A DNA stretch of 64,000 nucleotides, taken from Burkholderia thailandensis E264. Its GTDB lineage: Bacteria; Pseudomonadota; Gammaproteobacteria; Burkholderiales; Burkholderiaceae. How positions within the stretch are numbered: the first letter of the stretch is position 1; each line of letters opens with the position of its first letter. This document shows positions 45,745 to 54,306 of the stretch, in pieces. A program made the translations under genes and the position numbers. The notes beneath the pieces are model-generated. The model did not search any database. It was not told the origin of the DNA and worked only from the letters and a program-made list of their open reading frames with translations. The stretch is from the NCBI RefSeq assembly GCF_000012365.1, contig NC_007650.1:620001-684000 (forward strand). The letters are read 5' to 3'.

Positions 45745-47334
45745 ATGGCCAGACATATCGTTCAAGCAATCCAGTCTCACGCGTTCGCGACGCCGTACAA
45801 ATGCGCGTTGTCCGATTCTCGCGGTGATCTCGGCTACGCCGATCTCGACAGCTTCAGCACTCGCTTCGCGATACGCCTGCAGGATCTGGGCTGCCGTCCG
45901 GGCGACCGCGTCGTGATGCTCGCGAGCCGCCGCGCGCTGCTCGTCGCGGCGATCGTCGGTGTGTTCAAGGCGGGCTGCGTGCACGTGCCGCTCGATCCGC
46001 GCATGCCGGCCGACCGCCTTCGATACATCCTGCACGACGTCGCGCCGACGCTCGTGATCGCCGACGAAGACCTGATCGACGCGATCGAGCATGCGCTGCC
46101 GTGCGCCGCGCCGATCGTGCCGCTGACCGAGCTCGAGCGGCTCCTCGCCGATGACGATTCGTCGCGGCTCGACGCGCTCGTGCAGCCGTTGCCGTTGCCG
46201 CCGCTCGACGAGGGCGCGATCGCGTATTGCATCTACACGTCGGGCTCGACCGGCCGCCCGAAGGGGGTGCTGATCAACCATCGCAGCATCGCGGACTTCT
46301 TCGAGGGGACGCGCTCGGTCTACGACGTCACGTCGCAATCGCGCTGCGCGAGCTTCTCGCCGCTGAACTTCGACGTGTACCTGATGGACATGCTGTTCCC
46401 GCTCGCGCAGGGCGCATCGCTGTACGTGCACGATGACGTGAACGCGCCGGATCTGCTGTTCGACGCCATTCGCCGGCACGATGTCACGCACTTCTCCGCA
46501 TGGGGAATGATGCTCGGCCTGATTGCGCAGGCGGAGGAATTCGAATCCGCGCCGCTGGCGCATCTGAAGACGATTCTCACCGGCACCGACGTGCCCGACG
46601 TGAAGACGATCCAGCGCTGGCTCAGGAAGAACGCGGGCGTGCAGGTGATCAACGCATACGGCCCGACCGAGGCGACATGCGCGGCGACCGCGCACGTGAT
46701 CCGCGAGATCGAGCCGGAGCGGCGCACGCTCTATCCGATCGGCAAGCCGCTCGAGCACGTGCGAGCGCTGCTCGTCGACGAAGGCGGCGGACGAATCACG
46801 GCGCCGGGGGTGCCGGGCGAGTTGATGATCGGCGGCACGCAAGTGATGCAGGGCTACTGGAATTTGCCGGAGGAGACGGCGGCGCGGCTCGTGCGCATCG
46901 ACGGCGTGCCGTTCTATCGGACGGGCGACGTCTGCACGTATCTCGCCGACGGCAGCCTGTACTACATGGGCCGCAAGGATAACGAAGTGAAGATCGGCGG
47001 CTACCGGATCCATTTGAGCGAAATCCAGCGGGTCATCAACAGCGTGCCGCACGTGCACGGATCGGAGGTGGTGCTGCTCGAATCGCGCTATGGCGAGACG
47101 CTGCTCGCCGCCGGCGTGCTGTTCGATCGCGGCGTGTCCTTCGATGCCGACCGGAAGGTCGACGAAATCAGGCGGCGCCTCGCGGCGGAGTTGCCCGCCT
47201 ACATGGTGCCTCGCCACGTTACGGTTCTCGAGCAGTTTCCGCAGTTGTCATCGGGAAAGACGGATCGCAAAGCGCTTCTGTCGATATTGCAACAACGCAT
47301 CAACGAAAGTAACCAGGAGGAAGTGAATCCATGA
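45745..47334 (+). CDS. stand-alone amino-acid adenylation enzyme (NRPS A domain)
   Basis: Activates an amino acid as acyl-AMP and loads it on a carrier protein, presumably the one encoded next. The 529-residue protein is a complete A domain with no fused C or T domain: A3 YTSGSTGRPKG (164-174), A4 LNFDVYLMD with Asp210 at the alpha-amino-binding position (Asp235 of GrsA), A5 NAYGPTEA (303-310), A7 YRTGD, A8 GRKDNEVKIGGYRIHLSEIQ, and A10 Lys505 in SSGKTDRKAL. A hand-aligned specificity code is roughly D-V-M-G-L-G-A-C-A, which I do not recognise. The start follows aaagagga. Its stop overlaps the carrier gene by 4 bases. Confidence 0.92.
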   Translation: MARHIVQAIQSHAFATPYKCALSDSRGDLGYADLDSFSTRFAIRLQDLGCRPGDRVVMLASRRALLVAAIVGVFKAGCVHVPLDPRMPADRLRYILHDVAPTLVIADEDLIDAIEHALPCAAPIVPLTELERLLADDDSSRLDALVQPLPLPPLDEGAIAYCIYTSGSTGRPKGVLINHRSIADFFEGTRSVYDVTSQSRCASFSPLNFDVYLMDMLFPLAQGASLYVHDDVNAPDLLFDAIRRHDVTHFSAWGMMLGLIAQAEEFESAPLAHLKTILTGTDVPDVKTIQRWLRKNAGVQVINAYGPTEATCAATAHVIREIEPERRTLYPIGKPLEHVRALLVDEGGGRITAPGVPGELMIGGTQVMQGYWNLPEETAARLVRIDGVPFYRTGDVCTYLADGSLYYMGRKDNEVKIGGYRIHLSEIQRVINSVPHVHGSEVVLLESRYGETLLAAGVLFDRGVSFDADRKVDEIRRRLAAELPAYMVPRHVTVLEQFPQLSSGKTDRKALLSILQQRINESNQEEVNP

Positions 47335-47591
47335 AAACCGAAACGATGTTGATTCAGATTCTGGAGAGCGTGATCGGCGTCAAGAAGGTGACGGGCGATA
47401 CTCGTTTTCTGGACATCGGCGGCAATTCGCTCAATCTCGTCGACGTGCTCAAGCAGATCAAGGCGAAGACGGGCGTCGCGCCGTCGCCGAGGCTGTTTTT
47501 CGACAAGACGCGCTCGACCGTGGCGGCGCTGAGCGCCGAGATCGATGCGCTGCGCGAAATGAGCAGCGCCGCGGCCCCGGTCGCGGGCTGA
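47331..47591 (+). CDS. stand-alone peptidyl/acyl carrier protein
   Basis: An 86-residue carrier protein. The phosphopantetheine attachment site is Ser33 in FLDIGGNSLNLVDVL; the GGNSL form with preceding Asp-Ile-Gly is peptidyl-carrier-like. It is coupled by ATGA to the adenylation gene, so it most likely receives that enzyme's aminoacyl group and presents it to the halogenase. No phosphopantetheinyl transferase lies nearby. Confidence 0.92.
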   Translation: MKTETMLIQILESVIGVKKVTGDTRFLDIGGNSLNLVDVLKQIKAKTGVAPSPRLFFDKTRSTVAALSAEIDALREMSSAAAPVAG

Positions 47592-47686
47592 CACCGCAGG
47601 GTATTGCAACAGCCGCGCGAGCGGCGGCCGCGACAAGCGGACTTTTTCAGGACATGGCTCTTTGCGCCATATTTAGGAGAACTGAT

Positions 47687-48592
47687 ATGCAAAAGCGTTT
47701 TCACCTGTCGGAAGCCGAGAAGCAATTCTTCTACGAGAACGGCTATGCCGGCCCGTTCACGCTGTATGAACCGGAAGAGATGACCCGTGTGTGGGAAGAA
47801 GTGCGGATGGACCTGCTCGACACGGCGAAGGCGGCGTTCCCGGACAGCAAGCTCAACTACGACCGCCATCTCGACATGCTCTCGCTGAACCAGATCATCA
47901 GTCATCCGAAGATCGTCGACCGGATCTCGAGCATCCTCGGGCCGGACGTGCTGAGCTGGCGCACCGAGTGGTTTCCGAAGTATCCGGGCGACGAAGGCAC
48001 CGACTGGCACCAGGCCGAAAGCTTCGTCGAGTTCGAAGGCACCGAGAAGCTCGAGCCGACGGCGGCGGAGGAAGGGCGGCCGTGGGAGCTGACCGCGTGG
48101 ATCGCGATGAGCGAGGCGACGAAGGAGAACGGATGCCTGAAGCTGATGCCGGGCAGCCATCGCACCTGGTTCTTCGACGAGAAGCGCAACATCCCGTTCG
48201 AGCCGGAGAACTTCAACAAGCGCGTGCTCGACGACGGCCAGAAATCGGGCTTCTACGGCTACGACTACGAAAAGCTGAAGCTCGATCCGAGCTGGAAGCC
48301 GGATGAAGCGCGTGCGGTGCACATGGAGGTGAAGCCCGGCCAGTTCTTCATCTTCACGTCGCGCTGCATGCACGGCTCGAACCCGAACACGAGCAAGGAC
48401 TCGGTGCGCTTCGGCTGGGCGACGCGCTTCGTGCCGACGCACGTGAAGGTCTACGCCGGGCAGGAATCGTTCCACCACTTCGGCGAAGTGCTGCCGCTCG
48501 ACCGTTACTCCACGGTGCTGGTGGCGGGCGAGGACCGTTACGGCCATAACCGCGTGACGAAACCGCTCGCCGCCGTCGCGGCGGTCGCGTAA
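47687..48592 (+). CDS. SyrB2-like non-heme Fe(II)/2-oxoglutarate halogenase
   Basis: A 301-residue enzyme of the PhyH fold. It resembles SyrB2 closely along its length (as I remember it: SILGPDVLSWRTEWFPKYPG, TDWHQAESF, KAGQF-like KPGQFFIF, MHGSNP, FGWATRFVPTHVKVY). The facial triad is incomplete in the diagnostic way: His108 and His229 are present, but the carboxylate position is Ala110 (HQA), which in SyrB2, CytC3 and relatives leaves room for chloride on the iron. Arg247 matches the 2-oxoglutarate-binding Arg. SyrB2-type enzymes chlorinate an aliphatic carbon of a carrier-tethered amino acid. ATG 47687 follows taggaga; the upstream in-frame ATG is rejected. Hydroxylation cannot be fully excluded without assay. 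Confidence 0.9.
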   Translation: MQKRFHLSEAEKQFFYENGYAGPFTLYEPEEMTRVWEEVRMDLLDTAKAAFPDSKLNYDRHLDMLSLNQIISHPKIVDRISSILGPDVLSWRTEWFPKYPGDEGTDWHQAESFVEFEGTEKLEPTAAEEGRPWELTAWIAMSEATKENGCLKLMPGSHRTWFFDEKRNIPFEPENFNKRVLDDGQKSGFYGYDYEKLKLDPSWKPDEARAVHMEVKPGQFFIFTSRCMHGSNPNTSKDSVRFGWATRFVPTHVKVYAGQESFHHFGEVLPLDRYSTVLVAGEDRYGHNRVTKPLAAVAAVA

Positions 48593-48595
48593 GCG

Positions 48596-49393
48596 ATGGG
48601 CGGCGCCGACATGAATGCATGCGAGCCCCGCTGGTTCCTGTTCGGCGCCGACGAACGGAAACCCGATGCGCGAATCCGGCTGTTCTGCTTTCACTACGCG
48701 GGCAGCGGCGGCTCGATTTTCCGGCACTGGGACGAGGCGCTGCCGGACGATGTCGAGTTGGTCGCCGTGCAGATGCCCGGCCGAGAGAATCGCCTGAACG
48801 AGCCGCTGCTGTACACGATGGAAGACGTCGCGTCCCCGCTCGTCGACGCGCTCGCGCCGTTGCTCGACCGGCCATTCGCGTTCTTCGGGCACAGCACTGG
48901 CGCGCTGATCGGCTTCGAGGTTGCGCGGGTGCTGCGCGCTCGCGGATATCCGCAGCCGCGCTTGCTGATCGCGTCCGCGCAGAACGCGCCCGACGTGAAG
49001 CCGGAAGTGATTCGGCATCGATTGTCGGACGCGGAGTTCGTCGAAGTGCTGCGCGGCTGCAACGGCACGCCCGACGCGATCCTGCAGGACCCGGCGCTGC
49101 TCGAGTTGCTGCTGCCCCGGATTCGCGCGGACGGCGCGGTGTTCGAGACGTATCGGTACGAGCGGCAGGCGCCGCTCGACTGCCGGATCGTCGTCTTCCA
49201 CGGCGCCGCCGACGGTCTCGTGCATGACGCGGGGCTCGCCCGCTGGGCGGGCGAGACGAAGCACAGCTTCGCGCGGTACCGGTTCGCCGGCGATCACTTC
49301 TTCATCCACGACGAAGAGGCGTCGGTACTCGACCACATCAACCGCGAGCTCGAACCGCTCCTGAGCGATGCGAGCTCCACCCTAATCGGATGA
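48596..49393 (+). CDS. type II thioesterase (alpha/beta hydrolase)
   Basis: A 265-residue TEII-type thioesterase: LFCFHYAGSGGSIFRHW, LVAVQMPGRENRLNEP, nucleophile Ser100 in FFGHSTGAL (GHSTG rather than the usual GHSMG), Asp in FHGAADGLV, and His in GDHFFIHDEEASVL. Such enzymes release amino-acyl or misprimed groups from carrier proteins. Here it could release the finished chlorinated amino acid. Start ATG 48596 is 3 bases after the halogenase stop; ATG 48611 is an alternative. Confidence 0.9.
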   Translation: MGGADMNACEPRWFLFGADERKPDARIRLFCFHYAGSGGSIFRHWDEALPDDVELVAVQMPGRENRLNEPLLYTMEDVASPLVDALAPLLDRPFAFFGHSTGALIGFEVARVLRARGYPQPRLLIASAQNAPDVKPEVIRHRLSDAEFVEVLRGCNGTPDAILQDPALLELLLPRIRADGAVFETYRYERQAPLDCRIVVFHGAADGLVHDAGLARWAGETKHSFARYRFAGDHFFIHDEEASVLDHINRELEPLLSDASSTLIG

Positions 49394-49400
49394 CAGACAA

Positions 49401-50084
49401 ATGGCGCAGTGGAATTCAGATGACGAGCTGTTCGCGCTGATGCGCGCCGAGCTCTCGACCTGCCCCGTCAGTGACGTGATGGAGTTGCTCGGGTTCGCCT
49501 ACCCGATGCTGCCGCCGGAGATCCGGCCGCTACGGCGGGACATGGTGATGATCGGCCGCGCGATGCCGGTGCAGGACGAGCAGCCCGTGCCGCACGGCGG
49601 CCTCAAGCGCTACGACGCGAAGCCGTTCGGACTGCTGTTCGAATCGGTCGAGGCGCTGCGCCCCGGTGAAGTCTACATCGCGAGCGGCGGCCCGACGGCG
49701 GTTGCGCGGCTTGGCGACCTGCTCGTCACGCGCGCGCGCAATCTCGGCGCAGCAGGCGTCGTGCTCAACGCGCACGTGCGCGACGCGAACGCGATCCTCG
49801 AACTGAATCTGCCGGCGTTCGCGCACGGTACGTACGCGTACGGTCTGCAAGGCCGCCACAACGTCGTCGACTACCGCTGCTCGATCACGGTCGGCAATGT
49901 GCGGATTCGTCCGGGCGATCTGATCTTCGGCGACGGGGACGGTGTCTGCGTGATTCCGCGCGAGGCCGAGCAGGAGGTGATCACGCGTGCAATCGCGAAG
50001 AACCGGCTCGAGCGCAAGGTTCGCGGCGCGATCGCCGAGGGGCGCAGCGTGGTCGATGCATTCAACCAATACAACGTCATGTGA
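49401..50084 (+). CDS. RraA-like protein (HMG aldolase / oxaloacetate decarboxylase superfamily)
   Basis: A 227-residue RraA/MenG-superfamily protein, often misannotated as demethylmenaquinone methyltransferase. The enzymatically active members (4-hydroxy-4-methyl-2-oxoglutarate aldolase, oxaloacetate decarboxylase) share a Gly-rich segment ending in Arg-Asp for Mg2+ and pyruvate binding; here it is ARLGDLLVTRARNLGAAGVV then AHVRDANAI, with the Arg-Asp retained. It may produce or consume pyruvate for the aldolase encoded downstream. It starts 8 bases after the thioesterase stop. The exact reaction is unknown. Confidence 0.82.
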   Translation: MAQWNSDDELFALMRAELSTCPVSDVMELLGFAYPMLPPEIRPLRRDMVMIGRAMPVQDEQPVPHGGLKRYDAKPFGLLFESVEALRPGEVYIASGGPTAVARLGDLLVTRARNLGAAGVVLNAHVRDANAILELNLPAFAHGTYAYGLQGRHNVVDYRCSITVGNVRIRPGDLIFGDGDGVCVIPREAEQEVITRAIAKNRLERKVRGAIAEGRSVVDAFNQYNVM

Positions 50085-50098
50085 GGAGCGCAACAACG

Positions 50099-51043
50099 AT
50101 GAAAGCGAGCTACGTGTGGAAGAACGGCGAACTGGTGCCGTGGGAGCGCGCACAGGTGCATGTGATGAGCCATGCGCTGCATTACGGGACGAGCGTGTTC
50201 GAGGGCGTGCGTGCGTACGAGATCGGCGAGAAGGCGGCGATCCTGTGCGGCCGCGAGCACTTCGAGCGCCTGCTGTTCAGCTGCAAGGTCGCGCGGATTC
50301 CGTCGCCGATGAGCGTCGGGCAGTGGATGGAAGCGACGGTCGAGACGCTGCGCGCGAACGGCCAGCGCAGCGCGTACATCCGGCCGCTCGTCTATCGCGG
50401 CGCGGGCGAATCGCTCGGGCTCGACGCGCGCCAATGCCCGGCCGAGGCGCTGCTCATCACCACGCCATGGGGCGCGTATCTCGGCGACGAGGCGCTGCAG
50501 CAGGGCGTCGACGTGCAGGTCAGCAGCTGGCGCCGCAACGGCGGCGGGGCGGCGAGCACGCTCGCGAAGATCGGCGGCCAGTACGTGAACGGCCAGGCGA
50601 TCGTGATGGAGGCGCATGAGAACGGGATGAGCGAAGGCATCGCGCTCGATGCGAACGGTTTCGTCAGCGAAGGCAGCGGCGAAAACGTGTTTCTCGTCTA
50701 CAAGAACGAGATCTTCACGCCGTCGATCGGCAGCAGCATCCTGAGCGGCATCACGCGCAACTGCGTGATTCGGATCGCGCGCGACCTCGGCTACACCGTC
50801 ACCGAAACGAGCATTCCGCGCGAAATGCTCTATCTCGCCGACGAAATCTTCTTCACGGGCACGGCGGTCGAGATCTGCCCGGTGCGCTCGGTCGATCGGA
50901 TGCCGGTCGGCAGCGGCAAGCGCGGCGCCGTGACGAAGGCGATCCAGGATCAGTACTTCGGCATCGTGCGCGGCACGCACGCGGACAAATGGAACTGGCT
51001 CACGCCCGTGCCGGTGCCGTCGCGCGACGGAGCACGGGCATGA
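50099..51043 (+). CDS. class IV aminotransferase, branched-chain type
   Basis: PLP enzyme of 314 residues, IlvE-like, interconverting 2-oxo acids and amino acids. Family motifs: HVMSHALHYGTSVFEGVRAYE near the N-terminus, the PLP-Lys context LAKIGGQYVNGQ near residue 160, and FVSEGSGENVFLVYK, SSILSGITRN and ADEIFFTGTAVEICPV. ATG 50099 follows gaggagcg; an upstream GTG overlaps the previous stop and is less likely. In context it should aminate the 2-oxo acid made by the aldolase, giving the amino acid for the adenylation enzyme. Confidence 0.9.
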   Translation: MKASYVWKNGELVPWERAQVHVMSHALHYGTSVFEGVRAYEIGEKAAILCGREHFERLLFSCKVARIPSPMSVGQWMEATVETLRANGQRSAYIRPLVYRGAGESLGLDARQCPAEALLITTPWGAYLGDEALQQGVDVQVSSWRRNGGGAASTLAKIGGQYVNGQAIVMEAHENGMSEGIALDANGFVSEGSGENVFLVYKNEIFTPSIGSSILSGITRNCVIRIARDLGYTVTETSIPREMLYLADEIFFTGTAVEICPVRSVDRMPVGSGKRGAVTKAIQDQYFGIVRGTHADKWNWLTPVPVPSRDGARA

Positions 51044-51882
51044 GCGCGCGCGAAGCCGCAGTCGATTCGCCGTGGCTGATCGTCCACGAAGCGCGCAACG
51101 CACGTGTGCGGCTCTTCTGCTTTCACTATGCGGGTGCGACCGCGTCGATCTTCCGGACCTGGCCGGGCGGCTTGCCGGATTGGGTCGAAGTCGTCGCCGT
51201 GCAATTGCCCGGCCGCGAGTATCGGCTCGGCGAGCCGCTGATCGAGCAAGCGGAGCCGATCGTCGAGGCGCTCGCGGACGTCGTGCCACCGCTGCTCGAT
51301 CTGCCGTATGCGTTTTTCGGCCACAGCATGGGCGCGCTGATCGCCTTCGATCTCGCGCACCTGCTGCGCGCACGCGGCTTCGCGCAACCCTTGCTGTTCG
51401 TCGCGTCGGGCCGCAGCGCGCCGCGCTTCAGGTGGCGGGACGCGGGCATTCAGACGCTGCCCGACGATGCGTTCATCGCCGCGGTGCGCGACTACAACGG
51501 CACGCCCGAAGCATTGATCGCCGATCCCGCGCTGCGCGACTTGTGGCTGCCGCGGCTGCGCGCGGATCTGACGATCTCGGCGACGTACCGCTACGTCGAG
51601 TCGACGCCGCTCGATTGTCCGATGCTGGTGTTGCACGGCTCGAACGACGGTCTCGTCAGCGATGCCGGGTTGTCCGGCTGGCTCGCGGAAACGATCGGTG
51701 CCGTGCGCTATGTCGGATTTTCCGGCGGCCATTTCTTTATGCACGGCGAGGAAGGCGGCGTGCTTGCCGAAGTGCGCCGCGAGCTGGAGCGCGTGCTCGC
51801 GCGCGCGGCGCAGGACGGGCCGCACGGCACGCGCGAGCCGGCGGCGCGCATGGGTCATTTGACGGAGGAGAGCGAAACATGA
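51040..51882 (+). CDS. type II thioesterase (second copy)
   Basis: A 280-residue paralogue of the first thioesterase (shared LFCFHYAG, VVAVQLPGREYRLGEP and FFGHS). Catalytic Ser96 is in canonical GHSMG, with Asp in LHGSNDGLV and His in GGHFFMHGEEGGV. The start ATG overlaps the aminotransferase stop (ATGA), and the stop overlaps the next gene by 4 bases. Two divergent TEs in one short pathway suggest separate jobs, one editing and one product release. Confidence 0.9.
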   Translation: MSAREAAVDSPWLIVHEARNARVRLFCFHYAGATASIFRTWPGGLPDWVEVVAVQLPGREYRLGEPLIEQAEPIVEALADVVPPLLDLPYAFFGHSMGALIAFDLAHLLRARGFAQPLLFVASGRSAPRFRWRDAGIQTLPDDAFIAAVRDYNGTPEALIADPALRDLWLPRLRADLTISATYRYVESTPLDCPMLVLHGSNDGLVSDAGLSGWLAETIGAVRYVGFSGGHFFMHGEEGGVLAEVRRELERVLARAAQDGPHGTREPAARMGHLTEESET

Positions 51883-52772
51883 AGAACAAGTCATCGCGCA
51901 CGCGCGTGGCGATTCTCGGATCGGGCAGCATCGGGCTCGACCTGATGTTCAAGGTCAAGGCATCCGAGCACTTCGATCTGAAGTTCGTCGTCGGACGCCA
52001 TGCAAACAGCGACGGGCTGAAGCTCGCGCGCAGCTGCAACGTCGAGACGTCGAGCGACGGCCTCGATTTCCTGAAGGAAAACGAAGATGCGTACGACCTG
52101 GTGTTCGACGCGACGTCGGCCGCCGCACACAAGGTCAACAACGGCTTCTTCTCCGGTGCGGGCAAGTTCGTGATCGATCTGACGCCCGCGAAGCTCGGCC
52201 GCCTGTGCGTGCCGTGCATCAATCTGGACGACATCGGCGCCGAGCAGAACGTGAACCTGATCACCTGCGGCGGGCAGGCGAGCCTGCCGCTCGCGTACGC
52301 GCTGAAACAGGCGGTCGACGAGATCGAATACCTGGAGGTGGTGTCGGCGATCGCGTCGCGCAGCGCCGGCATCGCGACGCGCGAGAACATCGACGAATAC
52401 ATGACGACGACCGAGTACGCGCTCGCGCAGTTCAGCGGTGCGAAGAAGACGAAGGCGATCCTCAACATCAATCCGGCCGAGCCCGGCGTGCGGATGCAGA
52501 CGACGCTCTATGCACACGCGCGCTACCGCGATTTCGACCGCGTGCGCGCGTGCGTTGCCGAGATGGTCGAGAAGGTTCGCGAATACGTGCCCGGCTATCG
52601 GCTCGTCGTCGAGCCGATCGAGAGCCAGGGGCGGATCACGATCAGCCTGACCGTGCGCGGGCGCGGCGACTATTTGCCCGAGTACGCGGGCAACCTGGAC
52701 ATCATCAATTGCGCGGCGCTCGCGGTCGCCTCGCATCGGCACGCAACCGCCAGACTAGGAGCCACACAATGA
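51879..52772 (+). CDS. acetaldehyde dehydrogenase (acylating), MhpF/DmpF-like
   Basis: CoA-acylating aldehyde dehydrogenase of 297 residues. NAD-binding motif VAILGSGSIGLDL (residues 10-22), family segment DLTPAKLGRLCVPCINL and catalytic Cys130 in NLITCGGQASLPLAYAL. In meta-cleavage pathways it works as a complex with the 4-hydroxy-2-oxovalerate aldolase, channelling the aldehyde; the aldolase gene follows directly here with ATGA overlap. In a biosynthetic setting it could run in reverse and reduce an acyl-CoA to an aldehyde for the aldolase (inference). Confidence 0.9.
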   Translation: MKNKSSRTRVAILGSGSIGLDLMFKVKASEHFDLKFVVGRHANSDGLKLARSCNVETSSDGLDFLKENEDAYDLVFDATSAAAHKVNNGFFSGAGKFVIDLTPAKLGRLCVPCINLDDIGAEQNVNLITCGGQASLPLAYALKQAVDEIEYLEVVSAIASRSAGIATRENIDEYMTTTEYALAQFSGAKKTKAILNINPAEPGVRMQTTLYAHARYRDFDRVRACVAEMVEKVREYVPGYRLVVEPIESQGRITISLTVRGRGDYLPEYAGNLDIINCAALAVASHRHATARLGATQ

Positions 52773-53812
52773 TACTGATCAGCGATGCGACCTTGCGCGA
52801 CGGCAACCACGCGATTCGTCACCAGTTGAGCGCCGCGCAGATACATGCGTATGCACGCGCGGCGGACGAAGCCGGCATCGACATCGTCGAAGTCGGTCAC
52901 GGCAACGGTCTCGGCGGCTCGTCGTGCCTGCTCGGGCAGACGCCGATCGGCGATCGCCTGATGCTCGAGACCGCGCGCGCCGCGCTGCGCACGAGCCGGC
53001 TGGGCGTGCATTTCATCCCCGGGCTCGGCAAGGCGGCGGACATTGCGCTCGCGCTCGAGATCGGCGTCGACGTCGTGCGCGTCGCGACGCATTGCACGGA
53101 AGCGAACGTGTCCGCGCGATTCATCGAGCAGACCCGGGTGGCCGGCCGCACGGCGTTCGGCGTGCTGATGATGTCGCACATGGCGCCGTCCGACGTGCTG
53201 CTCGCGCAGGCGAAGTTGATGGAGCGGTACGGCGCGCAGGCGGTGGTGCTGATGGACAGCGCCGGCTATTCGACGCCGTCGCTCGTGCGCGCGAAGGTCG
53301 AGCGCCTCGTCGACGGCCTCGATATCGACGTCGGCTTTCATGCGCACAACAACCTCGGCCTCGCGGTTGCGAACAGTCTCGTCGCGCTCGAAGCGGGGGC
53401 GCGCATCGTCGATGCGTGCGTGAAGGGCTTCGGCGCCGGCGCGGGCAATACGCAGCTCGAAACGCTCGTCGCCGCGATGGAGCGCGAAGGGCATGACACA
53501 CGCACGACGTTCGAGCATGTGATGGCGCTCGCGCGCGGCACCGAGGCGTTTCTCAATCCGAAGACGCCGCATATCCAGCCGGCGAACATCGCGAGCGGGC
53601 TGTACGGACTCTTCTCCGGCTACGTGCCGCATATCCAGAAAGCCGCGCAGGAATTCGGCGTGAACGAGTTCGAGCTGTACAAGCGGCTCGCGGAGCGCAA
53701 GCTCGTGGCCGGACAAGAGGACATCATCATCGAAGAGGCGAGCCGTCTCGCACGCGAACGGGACGTGCAGCGCGCGACGGACGGCGTGCGGATCAGCGAG
53801 CTGTCCGCGTGA
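52769..53812 (+). CDS. 4-hydroxy-2-oxovalerate aldolase, MhpE/DmpG-like
   Basis: Class II pyruvate aldolase of 347 residues with the HMGL-like TIM barrel and C-terminal communication domain. Active-site signatures: SDATLRDGNHAIRHQ at residues 5-19 (Arg-Asp and His), VGHGNGLGGSSCLLG, DSAGYSTPS, and the metal-binding GFHAHNNLGLAVAN. It makes or splits a 4-hydroxy-2-oxo acid from pyruvate and an aldehyde. Full-length and intact. Partnered with the dehydrogenase before it, as in all meta-cleavage operons, but no ring-cleavage genes are present. Confidence 0.92.
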   Translation: MILISDATLRDGNHAIRHQLSAAQIHAYARAADEAGIDIVEVGHGNGLGGSSCLLGQTPIGDRLMLETARAALRTSRLGVHFIPGLGKAADIALALEIGVDVVRVATHCTEANVSARFIEQTRVAGRTAFGVLMMSHMAPSDVLLAQAKLMERYGAQAVVLMDSAGYSTPSLVRAKVERLVDGLDIDVGFHAHNNLGLAVANSLVALEAGARIVDACVKGFGAGAGNTQLETLVAAMEREGHDTRTTFEHVMALARGTEAFLNPKTPHIQPANIASGLYGLFSGYVPHIQKAAQEFGVNEFELYKRLAERKLVAGQEDIIIEEASRLARERDVQRATDGVRISELSA

Positions 53813-54270
53813 GCGCAAACGCATTTCACACGATCGAGCACAAGGAGGAAATCGTGGCCGGTTTGAACGAACGAGGTTTCGGCTCGTGGAATCGGGTCGA
53901 GCGCGAAACGCTGACCGAGCGGATCGAGCGGCAGGTCGTCTCGGGTGACGCGCTGACGATGGCGAAGCTGTACCTGAAGAAGGGCGCGTTCGTCGGGACG
54001 CACTCGCATCCGAACGAGCAGTTCACTTACATCCTCGAGGGGCGCCTGCGGTTTCGGTACGGCGAACATCTCGAGCACGAGGTCGAGGTCGGGCCCGGCG
54101 AGATCCTGCATCTTCCGGCGAACGTGCCGCACAACGCGCTGTGTCTCGAAGACGCGATCGATCTCGACGTGTTCACGCCGGTGCGCGCGGACTGGCTCGC
54201 GCCCGACGGCAATCGCTATTTCGCCGGCACGCCGGCCGCGGCTTCGCCCGCGCCGTCGGCGAGCCGATGA
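53809..54270 (+). CDS. cupin-domain protein
   Basis: A 153-residue single-domain cupin. Metal-ligand motifs: THSHPNEQFTYILEGRLRF (His, His, Glu) and ILHLPANVPHNALCLED (second His), as in small metal-dependent cupin isomerases, lyases or dioxygenases. The start is GTG 53809, overlapping the aldolase stop by 4 bases. Its reaction in the pathway is unknown; isomerisation, cyclisation or elimination of the chlorinated intermediate are possible. Confidence 0.82.
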   Translation: MSANAFHTIEHKEEIVAGLNERGFGSWNRVERETLTERIERQVVSGDALTMAKLYLKKGAFVGTHSHPNEQFTYILEGRLRFRYGEHLEHEVEVGPGEILHLPANVPHNALCLEDAIDLDVFTPVRADWLAPDGNRYFAGTPAAASPAPSASR

Positions 54271-54306
54271 TCCCCTTAACCGAAGCCGACGAACCGAGGA
54301 GGCGCC

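Noticed and set aside
47654..47686. 11-codon N-terminal extension of the halogenase
   Set aside because: The internal ATG at 47687 has the ribosome binding site (taggaga) and aligns with the SyrB2 N-terminus.
50989..51039. 17-codon N-terminal extension of the second thioesterase
   Set aside because: Overlaps the aminotransferase gene; the ATGA overlap start at 51040 matches the coupling pattern of the operon.
51879..53812. aromatic meta-cleavage degradation operon
   Set aside because: Only the last two enzymes are present; no extradiol dioxygenase, hydrolase or hydratase, and the neighbours are biosynthetic.
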